Assembly: GCF_001619585.1 (NCBI RefSeq)
Contig: NZ_LQNT01000013.1
Coordinates: forward strand, 124,001-188,000
Reading direction: 5' to 3'
Source: Bhargavaea cecembensis
Lineage (GTDB): Bacteria; Bacillota; Bacilli; Bacillales_A; Planococcaceae
Length of the DNA: 64,000 nt
Positions 46,594 through 57,632 of the stretch are shown one piece after another. Positions within the stretch are counted from its first letter, which is position 1; each line of letters begins with the position of its first letter. The notes beneath the pieces are model-generated. The model searched no databases. It worked only from the letters and a program-made list of their open reading frames with translations, and had not been told where the DNA came from. Position numbers and translations under genes: made by a program.

Positions 46594-46695
46594 CTTTTCC
46601 TTCTTGTTTTAATGTGTGACCTTGGGGTACACTAGAAGGGAAATCAAACCGGCCGAAGCCGGCAAAATCGAAAGGAATGGTTCATTATCGACCCC

Positions 46696-46878
46696 ATGAG
46701 GCTCGAGTATACGGACAGGATGGCACAAAGTTTCCGGAGTACGCACGGCATCGGCTATGAGGATTACCGCTTAAATCCGAAGCTGCAGCTGGAAGTGGAA
46801 AAACAGCGGGAGAGGGAATATGCCCGCAGTCAAAGCTTCGGCATGAGACCGGAGACGGGTGGCCATCACCAAACATGA
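46696..46878 (+). CDS. Small charged hypothetical protein (60 aa)
   Basis: Short frame of 60 residues, rich in Arg, Glu and Gln (QLEVEKQREREYARSQSFGM), no membrane segment. It lies between a candidate promoter (TTGTTT 46604, TACACT 46628) and a clear terminator (46901-46933), which supports it being expressed. The ATG has no good ribosome-binding site; an in-frame ATT at 46684, preceded by AAAGGAATGG at good spacing, could be the real start. No family recognised. Confidence 0.5.
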   Translation: MRLEYTDRMAQSFRSTHGIGYEDYRLNPKLQLEVEKQREREYARSQSFGMRPETGGHHQT

Positions 46879-46900
46879 CCGAATCATAATGAACCCGTCC

Positions 46901-46933
46901 AAAAGGACCGGCGCTTTAGGCGCCGGTCCTTTT
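46901..46933 (+). terminator. Terminator after the 60-aa gene
   Basis: AAAAGGACCGGCGC (46901-46914), loop TTTAG, GCGCCGGTCCTTTT (46920-46933), a 14-bp perfect stem. The rest of 46934-47068 shows nothing I can name. Confidence 0.88.
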
Positions 46934-47068
46934 ATCAATCGGTTTCGATTCTCACTAAATGGTGCATAATTGAAAATGGATGTCAATGATGGACAGGAAG
47001 GCCCGGTATCCTTGAAATGACAGTATTTCTGCCATTCTATGTGAGCCGGCCGTAACCTGTCTAAATGA

Positions 47069-47098
47069 TTTGCAAGCATCCCCGGTTTCAGTTAAGAT
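47069..47098 (+). promoter_or_regulatory. Candidate promoter of the suf operon
   Basis: TTGCAA (47069-47074), 18-base spacer, TAAGAT (47093-47098), about 52 bases before sufC. Confidence 0.45.
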
Positions 47099-47150
47099 TA
47101 GAATGATGATAAATAAGGATGGCACGGCCATCCGTACTGGAGGTATTCGG

Positions 47151-47930
47151 ATGTCTACTCTCGAAATCAAAGGTCTGCACGTCGAAATCGAAGGCAAAGA
47201 AATCCTGAAAGGCGTCGACCTGACGATCAATACAAATGAAATCCATGCTGTCATGGGACCGAACGGGACGGGTAAATCCACGCTCGCATCGGCTATCATG
47301 GGGCATCCTAAATATGAAGTTACAGCCGGCACAGTAACACTCGACGGCGAAGACGTTCTTGAAATGGAAGTGGACGAGCGTGCCAAAGCTGGCCTTTTCC
47401 TCGCCATGCAGTATCCGAGCGAAATCTCCGGTGTAACGAATGCCGACTTCCTCCGTTCCGCCATCAATGCACAGCGTGAAGAGGGCAATGAGATTTCCCT
47501 CATGAAATTCATCCGCGACCTCGACAGCAAGATGGAAACGCTCGAAATGGATCAGGAAATGGCACAGCGCTACCTGAACGAAGGTTTCTCCGGCGGAGAG
47601 AAAAAGCGCAACGAAATCCTTCAGCTCATGATGCTGAAGCCTAAATTCGCCATCCTCGATGAAATCGACTCCGGTCTTGACATCGATGCCCTCAAAGTCG
47701 TCTCCAAGGGTGTCAACGAAATGCGCGGCGAAAACTTCGGCTGCCTGATCATCACGCACTATCAGCGTCTCCTCAACTACATCACGCCTGATCATGTCCA
47801 CGTCATGATGCAGGGCAAAGTGGTCAAATCCGGCGGTCCGGAACTTGCCCAGAAGCTCGAGGCACAGGGCTATGACTGGATCAAGGAAGAGCTCGGCATC
47901 GAAGATGAAACTGTCGGACAAGAAGCATAA
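47151..47930 (+). CDS. sufC: Fe-S assembly ATPase SufC
   Basis: ABC-type ATPase of 259 residues: Walker A GPNGTGKST, signature FSGGEKKRNEI, Walker B FAILDEIDSGLDID. Works with SufB and SufD as the scaffold for iron-sulphur cluster assembly. Start ATG 47151 after GGAGGTATTCGG. First of five genes in the Gram-positive order sufCDSUB. Confidence 0.96.
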   Translation: MSTLEIKGLHVEIEGKEILKGVDLTINTNEIHAVMGPNGTGKSTLASAIMGHPKYEVTAGTVTLDGEDVLEMEVDERAKAGLFLAMQYPSEISGVTNADFLRSAINAQREEGNEISLMKFIRDLDSKMETLEMDQEMAQRYLNEGFSGGEKKRNEILQLMMLKPKFAILDEIDSGLDIDALKVVSKGVNEMRGENFGCLIITHYQRLLNYITPDHVHVMMQGKVVKSGGPELAQKLEAQGYDWIKEELGIEDETVGQEA

Positions 47931-47948
47931 CGGAAGGGGACGAACGAA

Positions 47949-50918
<2,970 letters not shown>

Positions 50919-50932
50919 ACGGAGGAACAGTA

Positions 50933-52330
50933 ATGGCTAAACAAATGCCGGAAATCGGCGATTATAAATACGGCTTCCACGACAAAGACGTATCGGTTTT
51001 CCGTTCGAAGCGCGGTCTGACGAAAGAAATCGTCGAAGAAATCTCCAGGATGAAAGAAGAGCCTCAATGGATGCTCGACTTCCGCCTGAAAGCTCTCGAC
51101 ATCTTCTATAAAAAACCGATGCCAGTGTGGGGCGGCGATCTCAGCGAGCTGAATTTCGATGAAATCACGTACTACGTCAAGCCGTCGGAAGCGACTGAGC
51201 GTTCATGGGATGAAGTCCCTGAAGAAATCAAGCGCACGTTCGACAAACTGGGCATTCCGGAAGCGGAACAGAAATACCTTGCAGGTGTTTCCGCCCAGTA
51301 TGAATCCGAAGTTGTCTACCACAACATGAAGGAAGACCTCGAAGAGATGGGCATCGTCTTCAAGGACACCGACTCCGCGCTGCGCGAAAACGAAGACATC
51401 TTCAAAGAGCACTGGGCAACGGTCATCCCGTCAGCGGACAACAAGTTCGCCGCTCTGAACTCGGCGGTATGGTCGGGCGGTTCCTTCATTTACGTCCCGC
51501 CGGGCGTGAAGGTGGATACACCGCTTCAGGCATACTTCCGCATTAACTCCGAGAACATGGGACAGTTCGAGCGTACGCTCATCATCGTTGATGAAGGCGC
51601 GAGCGTTCACTATGTAGAAGGCTGCACAGCACCTGTCTACACGACTAACTCACTCCACTCGGCGGTTGTTGAAATCATCATCAAGAAAGACGCGTACTGC
51701 CGTTACACGACCATCCAGAACTGGGCAAACAACGTCTACAACCTCGTTACGAAGCGCGCGGTTGCAGAAGAGAACGCAACAATGGAATGGATCGACGGCA
51801 ACATCGGCTCCAAGCTGACGATGAAATATCCGGCTGTCCTCCTCAAGGGCGAAGGCGCGCGTGGATTGACGCTGTCCATCGCACTTGCAGGCAAAGGCCA
51901 GCACCAGGATGCAGGCGCGAAGATGATGCACCTTGCACCGAACACGTCCTCCACAATCGTCTCCAAGTCGATCTCGAAGCAGGGCGGCAAGGTTTCGTAC
52001 CGCGGAATCGTGCACTTCGGCCGCAAGGCGTCCGGTGCCCGTTCCAACATCGAGTGCGATACGCTTATCATGGACAACCAGTCCACGTCCGACACGATCC
52101 CGTACAACGAGATCCTGAACGACAACATCTCCCTCGAGCACGAAGCAAAAGTCTCGAAGGTATCCGAAGAACAGCTCTTCTACCTCATGAGCCGCGGCAT
52201 CTCCGAAGAAGAAGCAACGGAAATGATCGTCATGGGCTTCATCGAGCCATTCACAAAAGAACTTCCGATGGAATACGCGGTCGAAATGAACCGTCTCATC
52301 AAGTTCGAAATGGAAGGTTCGATCGGTTAA
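50933..52330 (+). CDS. sufB: Fe-S assembly scaffold SufB
   Basis: SufB, 465 residues as in B. subtilis. [24 protein letters not shown] (conserved Cys) and the C-terminal SFQ-like core [12 protein letters not shown] and [17 protein letters not shown] are present. Builds clusters with SufC and SufD. RBS GGAGGAACAG, last gene before a terminator. Confidence 0.96.
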   Translation: MAKQMPEIGDYKYGFHDKDVSVFRSKRGLTKEIVEEISRMKEEPQWMLDFRLKALDIFYKKPMPVWGGDLSELNFDEITYYVKPSEATERSWDEVPEEIKRTFDKLGIPEAEQKYLAGVSAQYESEVVYHNMKEDLEEMGIVFKDTDSALRENEDIFKEHWATVIPSADNKFAALNSAVWSGGSFIYVPPGVKVDTPLQAYFRINSENMGQFERTLIIVDEGASVHYVEGCTAPVYTTNSLHSAVVEIIIKKDAYCRYTTIQNWANNVYNLVTKRAVAEENATMEWIDGNIGSKLTMKYPAVLLKGEGARGLTLSIALAGKGQHQDAGAKMMHLAPNTSSTIVSKSISKQGGKVSYRGIVHFGRKASGARSNIECDTLIMDNQSTSDTIPYNEILNDNISLEHEAKVSKVSEEQLFYLMSRGISEEEATEMIVMGFIEPFTKELPMEYAVEMNRLIKFEMEGSIG

Positions 52331-52368
52331 AAAATGTAAAATTGTCGGCAGAGCTGATTTCTAGTGCA

Positions 52369-52402
52369 GGAGGCGAACTGATTATAGTTCGCCTTCTTTT
52401 TT
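52369..52402 (+). terminator. suf operon terminator
   Basis: GGAGGCGAACT (52369-52379), loop of 6, AGTTCGCCTTC (52386-52396), then seven Ts. Also lies at the end of the convergent staygreen gene. Confidence 0.88.
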
Positions 52403-52426
52403 TAGTAATATCAGGATAAGTATCCG

Positions 52427-52909
52427 TCATTTTTGGTGTTGTTTAATCGTTTGGTTCAAATACTGGCGTGGTGTACCATAAAAAGCAACCTGCCTATATT
52501 GCGGATAACTGGATAAGTAGTAGATAAAGATGGGGGCATCGACGAGGAAGGGATAATGTACGTAAAATTGACGGTCACCATAGATAATTCCATTAAGTGC
52601 TGTAGCCATTTCTTTTTTAAATACTTTAAAACGGGTGTCTGCAACTCTTTGACTGAACTCACCACCATCGACATACGCTGTTCCGATCAAATTTAGACAG
52701 CCGTGTGAATCTCTTTTCCATTCTGCCAATACTTCGTCACGCATTTTGGGGTCAATGGATTTGTAGTTGTACACATATCCAATATCCAAAAATAATTCTG
52801 CTGTAACATCTGAATGCGTGAGAGTATATTTTCTTCCTTCAGCCGGCTGAGCGAAAGTGGCAGGTGGAATGAGTTTGACGGATAATTTCTGTGGATCAAA
52901 AACGGACAT
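52427..52909 (-). CDS. Staygreen-family protein
   Basis: Protein of 160 residues with the staygreen fold pattern: FDPQKLSVKLIPPAT, GRKYTLTHSDVTAELFLDIG, MRDEVLAEWKRD, LNLIGTAYVDGG and FYVHYPFLVDAPIF. Plant staygreen removes magnesium from chlorophyll a; bacterial homologues without chlorophyll are known in Bacillales, where the natural role is unclear. Start ATG 52909 after GGGGGATT. Noticeably more A/T-rich than neighbouring suf genes, with an A+T-rich upstream gap, suggesting acquisition by transfer. Confidence 0.85.
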   Translation of the reverse strand: MSVFDPQKLSVKLIPPATFAQPAEGRKYTLTHSDVTAELFLDIGYVYNYKSIDPKMRDEVLAEWKRDSHGCLNLIGTAYVDGGEFSQRVADTRFKVFKKEMATALNGIIYGDRQFYVHYPFLVDAPIFIYYLSSYPQYRQVAFYGTPRQYLNQTIKQHQK

Positions 52910-53057
52910 AGACAATCCCCCTATATTAAAATCAATGTTCTTGATACCCACAGATAAACATAAATTTATAAGTATTACTTTATGTGGACCATAACCTATA
53001 TATGTATGGATGCCTGGGAAGGATTGAACGATTCATAGATGGCTAACGGTGGCTTGA

Positions 53058-53071
53058 GGTCAAAAATGACC
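53058..53071. other. Short palindrome in the 313-base gap 52910-53222
   Basis: GGTCA-AAAA-TGACC, an exact inverted repeat with a four-base spacer in an otherwise A+T-rich gap between the staygreen gene and the permease. Apart from this and the terminator at 53141-53177 I see no gene there. Confidence 0.4.
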
Positions 53072-53140
53072 GCTTAAGTGTTCCTTTTAAAGGAGCAGTT
53101 TCACTTATATCAACCGAATAACCTTTGCCGATCCAATATT

Positions 53141-53177
53141 AAAAACCCTTGCCTTTAACGGTAGGCAAGGGTTTTTT
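53141..53177. terminator. Terminator of the amino-acid permease gene
   Basis: AAAAACCCTTGCC (53141-53153) pairs with GGCAAGGGTTTTT (53164-53176), 10-base loop. A/T-runs on both sides, so it can act on the minus strand. Confidence 0.85.
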
Positions 53178-53222
53178 GTGCTTCATGAACAATATGGATA
53201 GCGTTCTGGAGATTGACGAATT

Positions 53223-54611
53223 TCAATATTTGACTGGCTCATGGTCGTCAACATTGACGACTTCAATTTTCTTGGATATGCGGGTCTTATAGATCACGGC
53301 CAGAATGATAAACCAGACCGGTGTCACCATCAGTGAAATCCGGGTATCTTCCGCAATCGCGAGCACGACCAATACAAATGCCAGGAAAGCCAGGATCAGA
53401 TAGTTGGCGAACGGGTAAAGCGGCATCTTGAACTTGTTCACCCTGGCCAGGTCAGGTCTTGTCTTGCGATATTTCAGATGGCTGAGGACGGTGATTCCCC
53501 AGACAAAGATAAAGCAGACTGTGGATATGCTCGTGATCAGGGTGAAAACACCTTCAGGCATGATGTAGTTCAAGATAACGGAAATCAGAATCACACCTGC
53601 CGAGAAGAATAAGGCCTTGGACGGAACTTTGCGCCGGTCCAGTTTCGCAAACCGTTCCGGTGCCTCTTTTTCCTTGGCGAGGGAATAAAGCATCCGGCTT
53701 GTGCTGAAAATCGCGCTGTTGCAGGCGGAGGCCGCTGAAGTCAGAACGACAAAATTGACGATTGCTGCAGCCGCTGCAATGCCGACGGCAACAAAAACCT
53801 GGACAAACGGGCTTGCCGCGGGATTGATGGCATCCCAAGGATACACACTCATAATCACGAACAGGGCCCCGATATAGAAAATCAAGATTCGGATCGGGAT
53901 GCTGTTAATCGCTTTCGGAAGGACTTTTTCGGGATTTTCCGTTTCTCCTGCGGTGAGTCCGACGAGTTCAATTCCGACAAAGGCGAATACAACCATCTGG
54001 AACGAAAGGATAAAGCCGCTGATGCCGTTCGGGAACAATCCGCCGTTATTCCAGATATTCGAGAATGCTGCCGTTCCTGAATCGGTGGAGAAACCTTTGA
54101 TAATCATGAAAATACCGACTACGATCAGGCCGATAATCGCAATGATTTTAATCAGGGCAAACCAAAATTCCATTTCTCCGAAAAGCTTTACCGTCGCCAG
54201 GTTCATGAATAGCAATACGATGAGTGCGATGAGCCCGGGCATCCATTGGGGAATCTCCGGAAACCAATACTGCGAATAGATTCCGATGGCAGTCAGGTCA
54301 GCCATGGCAATACAGATCCAACAAAACCAATAGGTCCATCCTGTGATGAACGCTGCCATTTCCCCGAAGTAGTCCTTCACAAAGTCAACAAAAGAATGAT
54401 AGTCCAAATTACTCATCAGGAGTTCGCCGAGCGCTCGCATAATCAGAAATAAAATAATGCCAGTGATCAGATAAGACAGTAAAATTGAAGGCCCTGCCAA
54501 ATGGATGGACTTTCCTGCTCCGAGGAATAACCCGGTACCGATGGCTCCCCCGATGGCGATCAATTGGACATGCCTGTTTTTCAAACCTCTTTCCAGTGTC
54601 TGTTCCTGCAT
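53223..54611 (-). CDS. APC-family amino-acid permease (AapA/CycA type)
   Basis: Twelve-helix amino-acid/cation symporter of 462 residues. The N-terminal LIAIGGAIGTGLFLGAGKSI is the APC substrate-binding break in helix 1, and GELLMSNLDYHSFVDFV and FAFVGIELVGLTAGE are helix 3 and 6 motifs of the CycA/AapA/AlaP group (D-alanine, glycine, D-serine, alanine). The substrate is not certain. Start ATG 54611 after GGAAAGGGG. It has its own strong promoter 200 bases upstream and a leader ending in a terminator, so attenuation control is likely. Confidence 0.9.
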   Translation of the reverse strand: MQEQTLERGLKNRHVQLIAIGGAIGTGLFLGAGKSIHLAGPSILLSYLITGIILFLIMRALGELLMSNLDYHSFVDFVKDYFGEMAAFITGWTYWFCWICIAMADLTAIGIYSQYWFPEIPQWMPGLIALIVLLFMNLATVKLFGEMEFWFALIKIIAIIGLIVVGIFMIIKGFSTDSGTAAFSNIWNNGGLFPNGISGFILSFQMVVFAFVGIELVGLTAGETENPEKVLPKAINSIPIRILIFYIGALFVIMSVYPWDAINPAASPFVQVFVAVGIAAAAAIVNFVVLTSAASACNSAIFSTSRMLYSLAKEKEAPERFAKLDRRKVPSKALFFSAGVILISVILNYIMPEGVFTLITSISTVCFIFVWGITVLSHLKYRKTRPDLARVNKFKMPLYPFANYLILAFLAFVLVVLAIAEDTRISLMVTPVWFIILAVIYKTRISKKIEVVNVDDHEPVKY

Positions 54612-54644
54612 ATTCAATCCCCTTTCCAAAAACTTCAATCAGAA

Positions 54645-54684
54645 CAAAAAAGGACAGAAGTACGCAGTATTCTCGTCTTTGTCC
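54645..54684 (-). terminator. Leader terminator upstream of the permease
   Basis: On the minus strand GGACA-AAG-ACG pairs with CGT-CTT-TGTCC (two single bulges, nine-base loop), followed by six Ts. It lies 34 bases before the permease start, in the middle of the leader, where a terminator makes sense only as an attenuator. Confidence 0.75.
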
Positions 54685-54779
54685 GATCTTTTTAGCTGAT
54701 ACTCAATATTGAATGTCTTTCTTCAGCACGAGGGCGTCCTATTTTCCGACGCTGAACCGAAGTTCAAGATTGAGATCGT
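54685..54779 (-). ncRNA. Structured leader (candidate riboswitch/attenuator)
   Basis: Read on the minus strand: an outer helix CGATC/GATCG and CTCAAT/ATTGAG, then hairpin TGAAC-TTCG-GTTCA with a stable UUCG tetraloop, then hairpin GCGTC-GGAAAATAG-GACGC, and TTCAGC/GCTGAA as an alternative pairing. It precedes the leader terminator and follows a good promoter. I do not recognise it as a lysine, glycine, T-box, SAM, purine or other known class. Confidence 0.55.
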
Positions 54780-54807
54780 AAATAATATTTAGATTATTTA
54801 TATTAAA

Positions 54808-54836
54808 ATATTAATTTTCCATAAGATGTTTGTCAA
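54808..54836 (-). promoter_or_regulatory. SigA promoter of the permease
   Basis: Perfect TTGACA (54831-54836) and TAATAT (54808-54813) on the minus strand, 17 bases apart, giving a leader of about 190 bases. Confidence 0.75.
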
Positions 54837-54929
54837 TCGGCTTTTCTGACCAGTCCTATGACTTTTACCTCATTGGCTTAACCGAAGGTTGCTTGTGGTA
54901 TGGGGTAAAGAGGAAAGGAGAGAATCAAT

Positions 54930-55766
54930 TTGGATATTCCTTTTATTAGACTGAAAGACGGTCAACATTTGCCTGCGATAGGCTATGGAACGGTATTCTT
55001 GAAAGGCAGCGAAGCGGTTTCCTCATTTGAATCGGCAATCAGCAACGGATATCGGCTGCTTGATTCTGCCTATAATTACGAGAACGAAGGGACACTTGGC
55101 GAGGCAATCAGGAAAAGCCGGGTCAGCCGGGAAGAACTGATGGTCACCTCCAAGCTGCCCGGCCGTTATCATGATTACGGAGAAGCACTGAAAGCCATCG
55201 AAGAATCCCTTTACCGTGCGCATCTGGAACACTTTGACCTGTATCTGATTCACTGGCCCAACCCGAAGGAAGGTAAGTTTGTGGAGGCCTGGCAGGCACT
55301 GATCGAGGCCAAAAAGCGCGGGCTGGTCCGATCGATCGGCGTCAGCAACTTTCTTCCGGAACATATTGAGCAGCTGGAAAAAGAAACAGGGGAGCTGCCG
55401 GTCATCAACCAGATCGAGATGCATCCGTTCTTTAATCAGGCAGAGCAGCGAAAATGGCATGAAGAACGGGGAATCGTGACAGAAGCATGGAGTCCGCTGT
55501 TTCGCGGGCGGGGTGTCTTGAGCGAGCCGTCGATCATGGAGTTGGCAGAAACATACGGAAGGACCCCTGCACAGATCGTTCTTCGCTGGCATTATCAGCA
55601 CGGAAATGTCTCTATTCCGCGTTCCTCACATCCGGATCGCCAGTGTGAAAACTTGTCGATCTTCGACTTCGAACTGTCTTTGGAGGATATGGGTAAAATT
55701 GATTCGCTGAGCCGTCCGGACGGCCGCATTGACGACCAGGATCCGGCGGTTTACCAGGAATTTTAA
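54930..55766 (+). CDS. Aldo/keto reductase
   Basis: NADPH-dependent AKR of 278 residues. The catalytic tetrad is in place: Asp and Tyr in LLDSAYNYENE (about 47-52), Lys in TSKLPG (about 75) and His in LIHWPNP (about 108). GLVRSIGVSNF and IPRSSHPDR line the cofactor site. Close to B. subtilis YvgN/YtbE-type reductases; substrate unknown. TTG start 54930 after AAAGGAG. Confidence 0.9.
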   Translation: MDIPFIRLKDGQHLPAIGYGTVFLKGSEAVSSFESAISNGYRLLDSAYNYENEGTLGEAIRKSRVSREELMVTSKLPGRYHDYGEALKAIEESLYRAHLEHFDLYLIHWPNPKEGKFVEAWQALIEAKKRGLVRSIGVSNFLPEHIEQLEKETGELPVINQIEMHPFFNQAEQRKWHEERGIVTEAWSPLFRGRGVLSEPSIMELAETYGRTPAQIVLRWHYQHGNVSIPRSSHPDRQCENLSIFDFELSLEDMGKIDSLSRPDGRIDDQDPAVYQEF

Positions 55767-55826
55767 TGATCAAAGACTGTATGACGGGAGATTCTACTGC
55801 GATTCACTCCATGAGTGTGTGGAAAG

Positions 55827-55858
55827 GGAGGACAGTGATTAAACACTGTCCTCCTTTT
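55827..55858 (+). terminator. Aldo/keto reductase terminator
   Basis: GGAGGACAGTG (55827-55837), loop ATTAAA, CACTGTCCTCC (55844-55854), then four Ts. Confidence 0.85.
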
Positions 55859-55947
55859 CCCTTTAACCACCGGCTTTCCGGGTCTCCGGTGCGGGTATTG
55901 TGATAAGATGAATCATATGAAAATAGGATGAAGGGAGAGGGAGGCCC

Positions 55948-56808
55948 ATGATCAGGGTTGGCCTGACCGGTTGGGGAGACCACCCGGATGTTTACAGCCC
56001 CACTTCCAAGAAAACGGAGAAGTTGAAGGACTACAGCGGCCATTTCAAAGTCGTTGAGCTGGACTCAACCTTTTACGCTATCCAGTCTGAACGGAATATC
56101 CGGAAATGGATCGGAGAGACGCCGGATGACTTCGGTTTCATCGTCAAGGCGTATCAGGGCATGACCGGTCACCACCGCGGCCGGCTCCCGTATGAATCGG
56201 AAGAAGAGATGTTCCGGCTTTTCCGGCTGTCAGTCGGTCCGATGCTCGAGGCAGGCAAGCTCCCGATGGTTCTCGCACAGTACCCGCCATGGTTCGGCTG
56301 TACGAAAGAGAATGTAGGGGTCCTGAGGAAGATGAGGGAATACCTCGAGGGGATCAATGTGGCGGTCGAGTTCCGGCATCAGTCCTGGTACTCGGAAAAA
56401 TACCGGGAGGGGACACTCGACTTTCTGAGGGAACAGCGGTTCATTCACTCGGTATGTGACGAGCCACAGGCAGGAGAAGGCAGTATCCCGTTCGTGCCTG
56501 TTCCAACTAGGGAAGACAAGACGCTTGTCCGGCTGCATGGGCGAAACACGACGGGGTGGACGGCCAATGGGCGTGACGACAAGAAGTGGCGGGAAGTCCG
56601 CTATCTGTATGACTATAATGACACCGAACTGACAGGATTGGCCGGAGACATTTCCGGCATCGATTCGGAAGAAGTTTATGTCGTCTTCAACAACAACTCG
56701 GGCGGACATGCCGCAGAAAACGCCAAGCGGTTCATGGGGATCGCGGGAATTGAAACGGACCGGCCGGGCGCACAGCAGCTGGATCTGTTCGGCGGGGAGG
56801 GCCTCTGA
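55948..56808 (+). CDS. yunF: DUF72 (YecE-like) protein YunF
   Basis: TIM-barrel DUF72 protein of 286 residues. GLTGWGDHPD, VVELDSTFYAI, FIVKAYQGMTGH and VEFRHQSWYSE are the conserved strands, and YVVFNNNSGGHAAENA is the family end. Function not established. RBS GGGAGAGGGAGG. Overlaps yunE by one base. Confidence 0.9.
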   Translation: MIRVGLTGWGDHPDVYSPTSKKTEKLKDYSGHFKVVELDSTFYAIQSERNIRKWIGETPDDFGFIVKAYQGMTGHHRGRLPYESEEEMFRLFRLSVGPMLEAGKLPMVLAQYPPWFGCTKENVGVLRKMREYLEGINVAVEFRHQSWYSEKYREGTLDFLREQRFIHSVCDEPQAGEGSIPFVPVPTREDKTLVRLHGRNTTGWTANGRDDKKWREVRYLYDYNDTELTGLAGDISGIDSEEVYVVFNNNSGGHAAENAKRFMGIAGIETDRPGAQQLDLFGGEGL

Positions 56809-57632
56809 TGGAGTTTGTTATCCTTGCCGTGACAGGGCTTTTTGCCGGAATCGTCGGGGCTTTGGTCGGCCTCGGAGGCGGCGTGGTCCTCGTGCCGGCG
56901 GCCCTTTATTTCGGTATCACACTGGGCTGGGTGCCGGGCCTGACTCCGCAGAAAATCGTCGGCCTATCCGTCATCATGATGATCTTCATCGGCCTGTCTT
57001 CGACGTTATCCTATATGAAGTCGGGGACGGTTGATTACCGGAGCGGGCTGATCTTTTTCGCGGGCAGCATCCCCGGAACGATTCTGGGTGCCTACGTGAA
57101 CAAAGGGCTGGATTTGCCGTCGTTTAACCTGTATTTCGGCATTTTGCTCATCTTCCTGTCGGTACTTCTGCTTGTGAGAAAACACCTGAAACCAGTCCGA
57201 TGGTTTGTCGAGAATGGCAGTCCCCGCACCTTCCGGGATCCGGAAGGAACTTTGCATAAATACGGTTATCCCGTCTGGTTTGCGGTCATGCTGACGTTTG
57301 TCGTCGGATTTGCTTCGGGGCTCTTCGGTATCGGCGGAGGCTCCATCCTCGTTCCCGCGATGATCCTGCTGTTCCTTTTTCCGCCGCATGTGGCAGTTGG
57401 GACGTCGATGTTCATGGTATTTCTGTCGGCCATCGTCAACGCTGCGAGCCATATCACCCTGGGCAATGTTCCGTGGCTTTACACGCTGCCCGTCGTGCCG
57501 GCTGCATACATAGGGGCAAAGATAGGGGCGGCCATGAACAAACGGCTGAACTCGGAAGCACTTGTCACCGCACTTCGGATCATCCTTCTGATTACAGGAA
57601 TCCGGTCCATCTATGAAGGAATTTGGGGCTGA
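56808..57632 (+). CDS. yunE: TauE/SafE-family membrane permease YunE
   Basis: Eight-helix membrane protein of 274 residues. Two homologous halves, each with the glycine-rich motif: GALVGLGGGVVLVPAAL (N-terminal) and SGLFGIGGGSILVPAMIL (C-terminal). The family exports sulphite, taurine-derived or other organic anions. Coupled to yunF (TGATG) and overlaps yunD. Confidence 0.9.
   Translation: MEFVILAVTGLFAGIVGALVGLGGGVVLVPAALYFGITLGWVPGLTPQKIVGLSVIMMIFIGLSSTLSYMKSGTVDYRSGLIFFAGSIPGTILGAYVNKGLDLPSFNLYFGILLIFLSVLLLVRKHLKPVRWFVENGSPRTFRDPEGTLHKYGYPVWFAVMLTFVVGFASGLFGIGGGSILVPAMILLFLFPPHVAVGTSMFMVFLSAIVNAASHITLGNVPWLYTLPVVPAAYIGAKIGAAMNKRLNSEALVTALRIILLITGIRSIYEGIWG

Noticed and set aside
54685-54779. 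Lysine riboswitch or T-box in the permease leader
   Set aside because: The lysine core blocks seen at 59895-60073 and the T-box AGGGTGGNACCGCG sequence are both missing.
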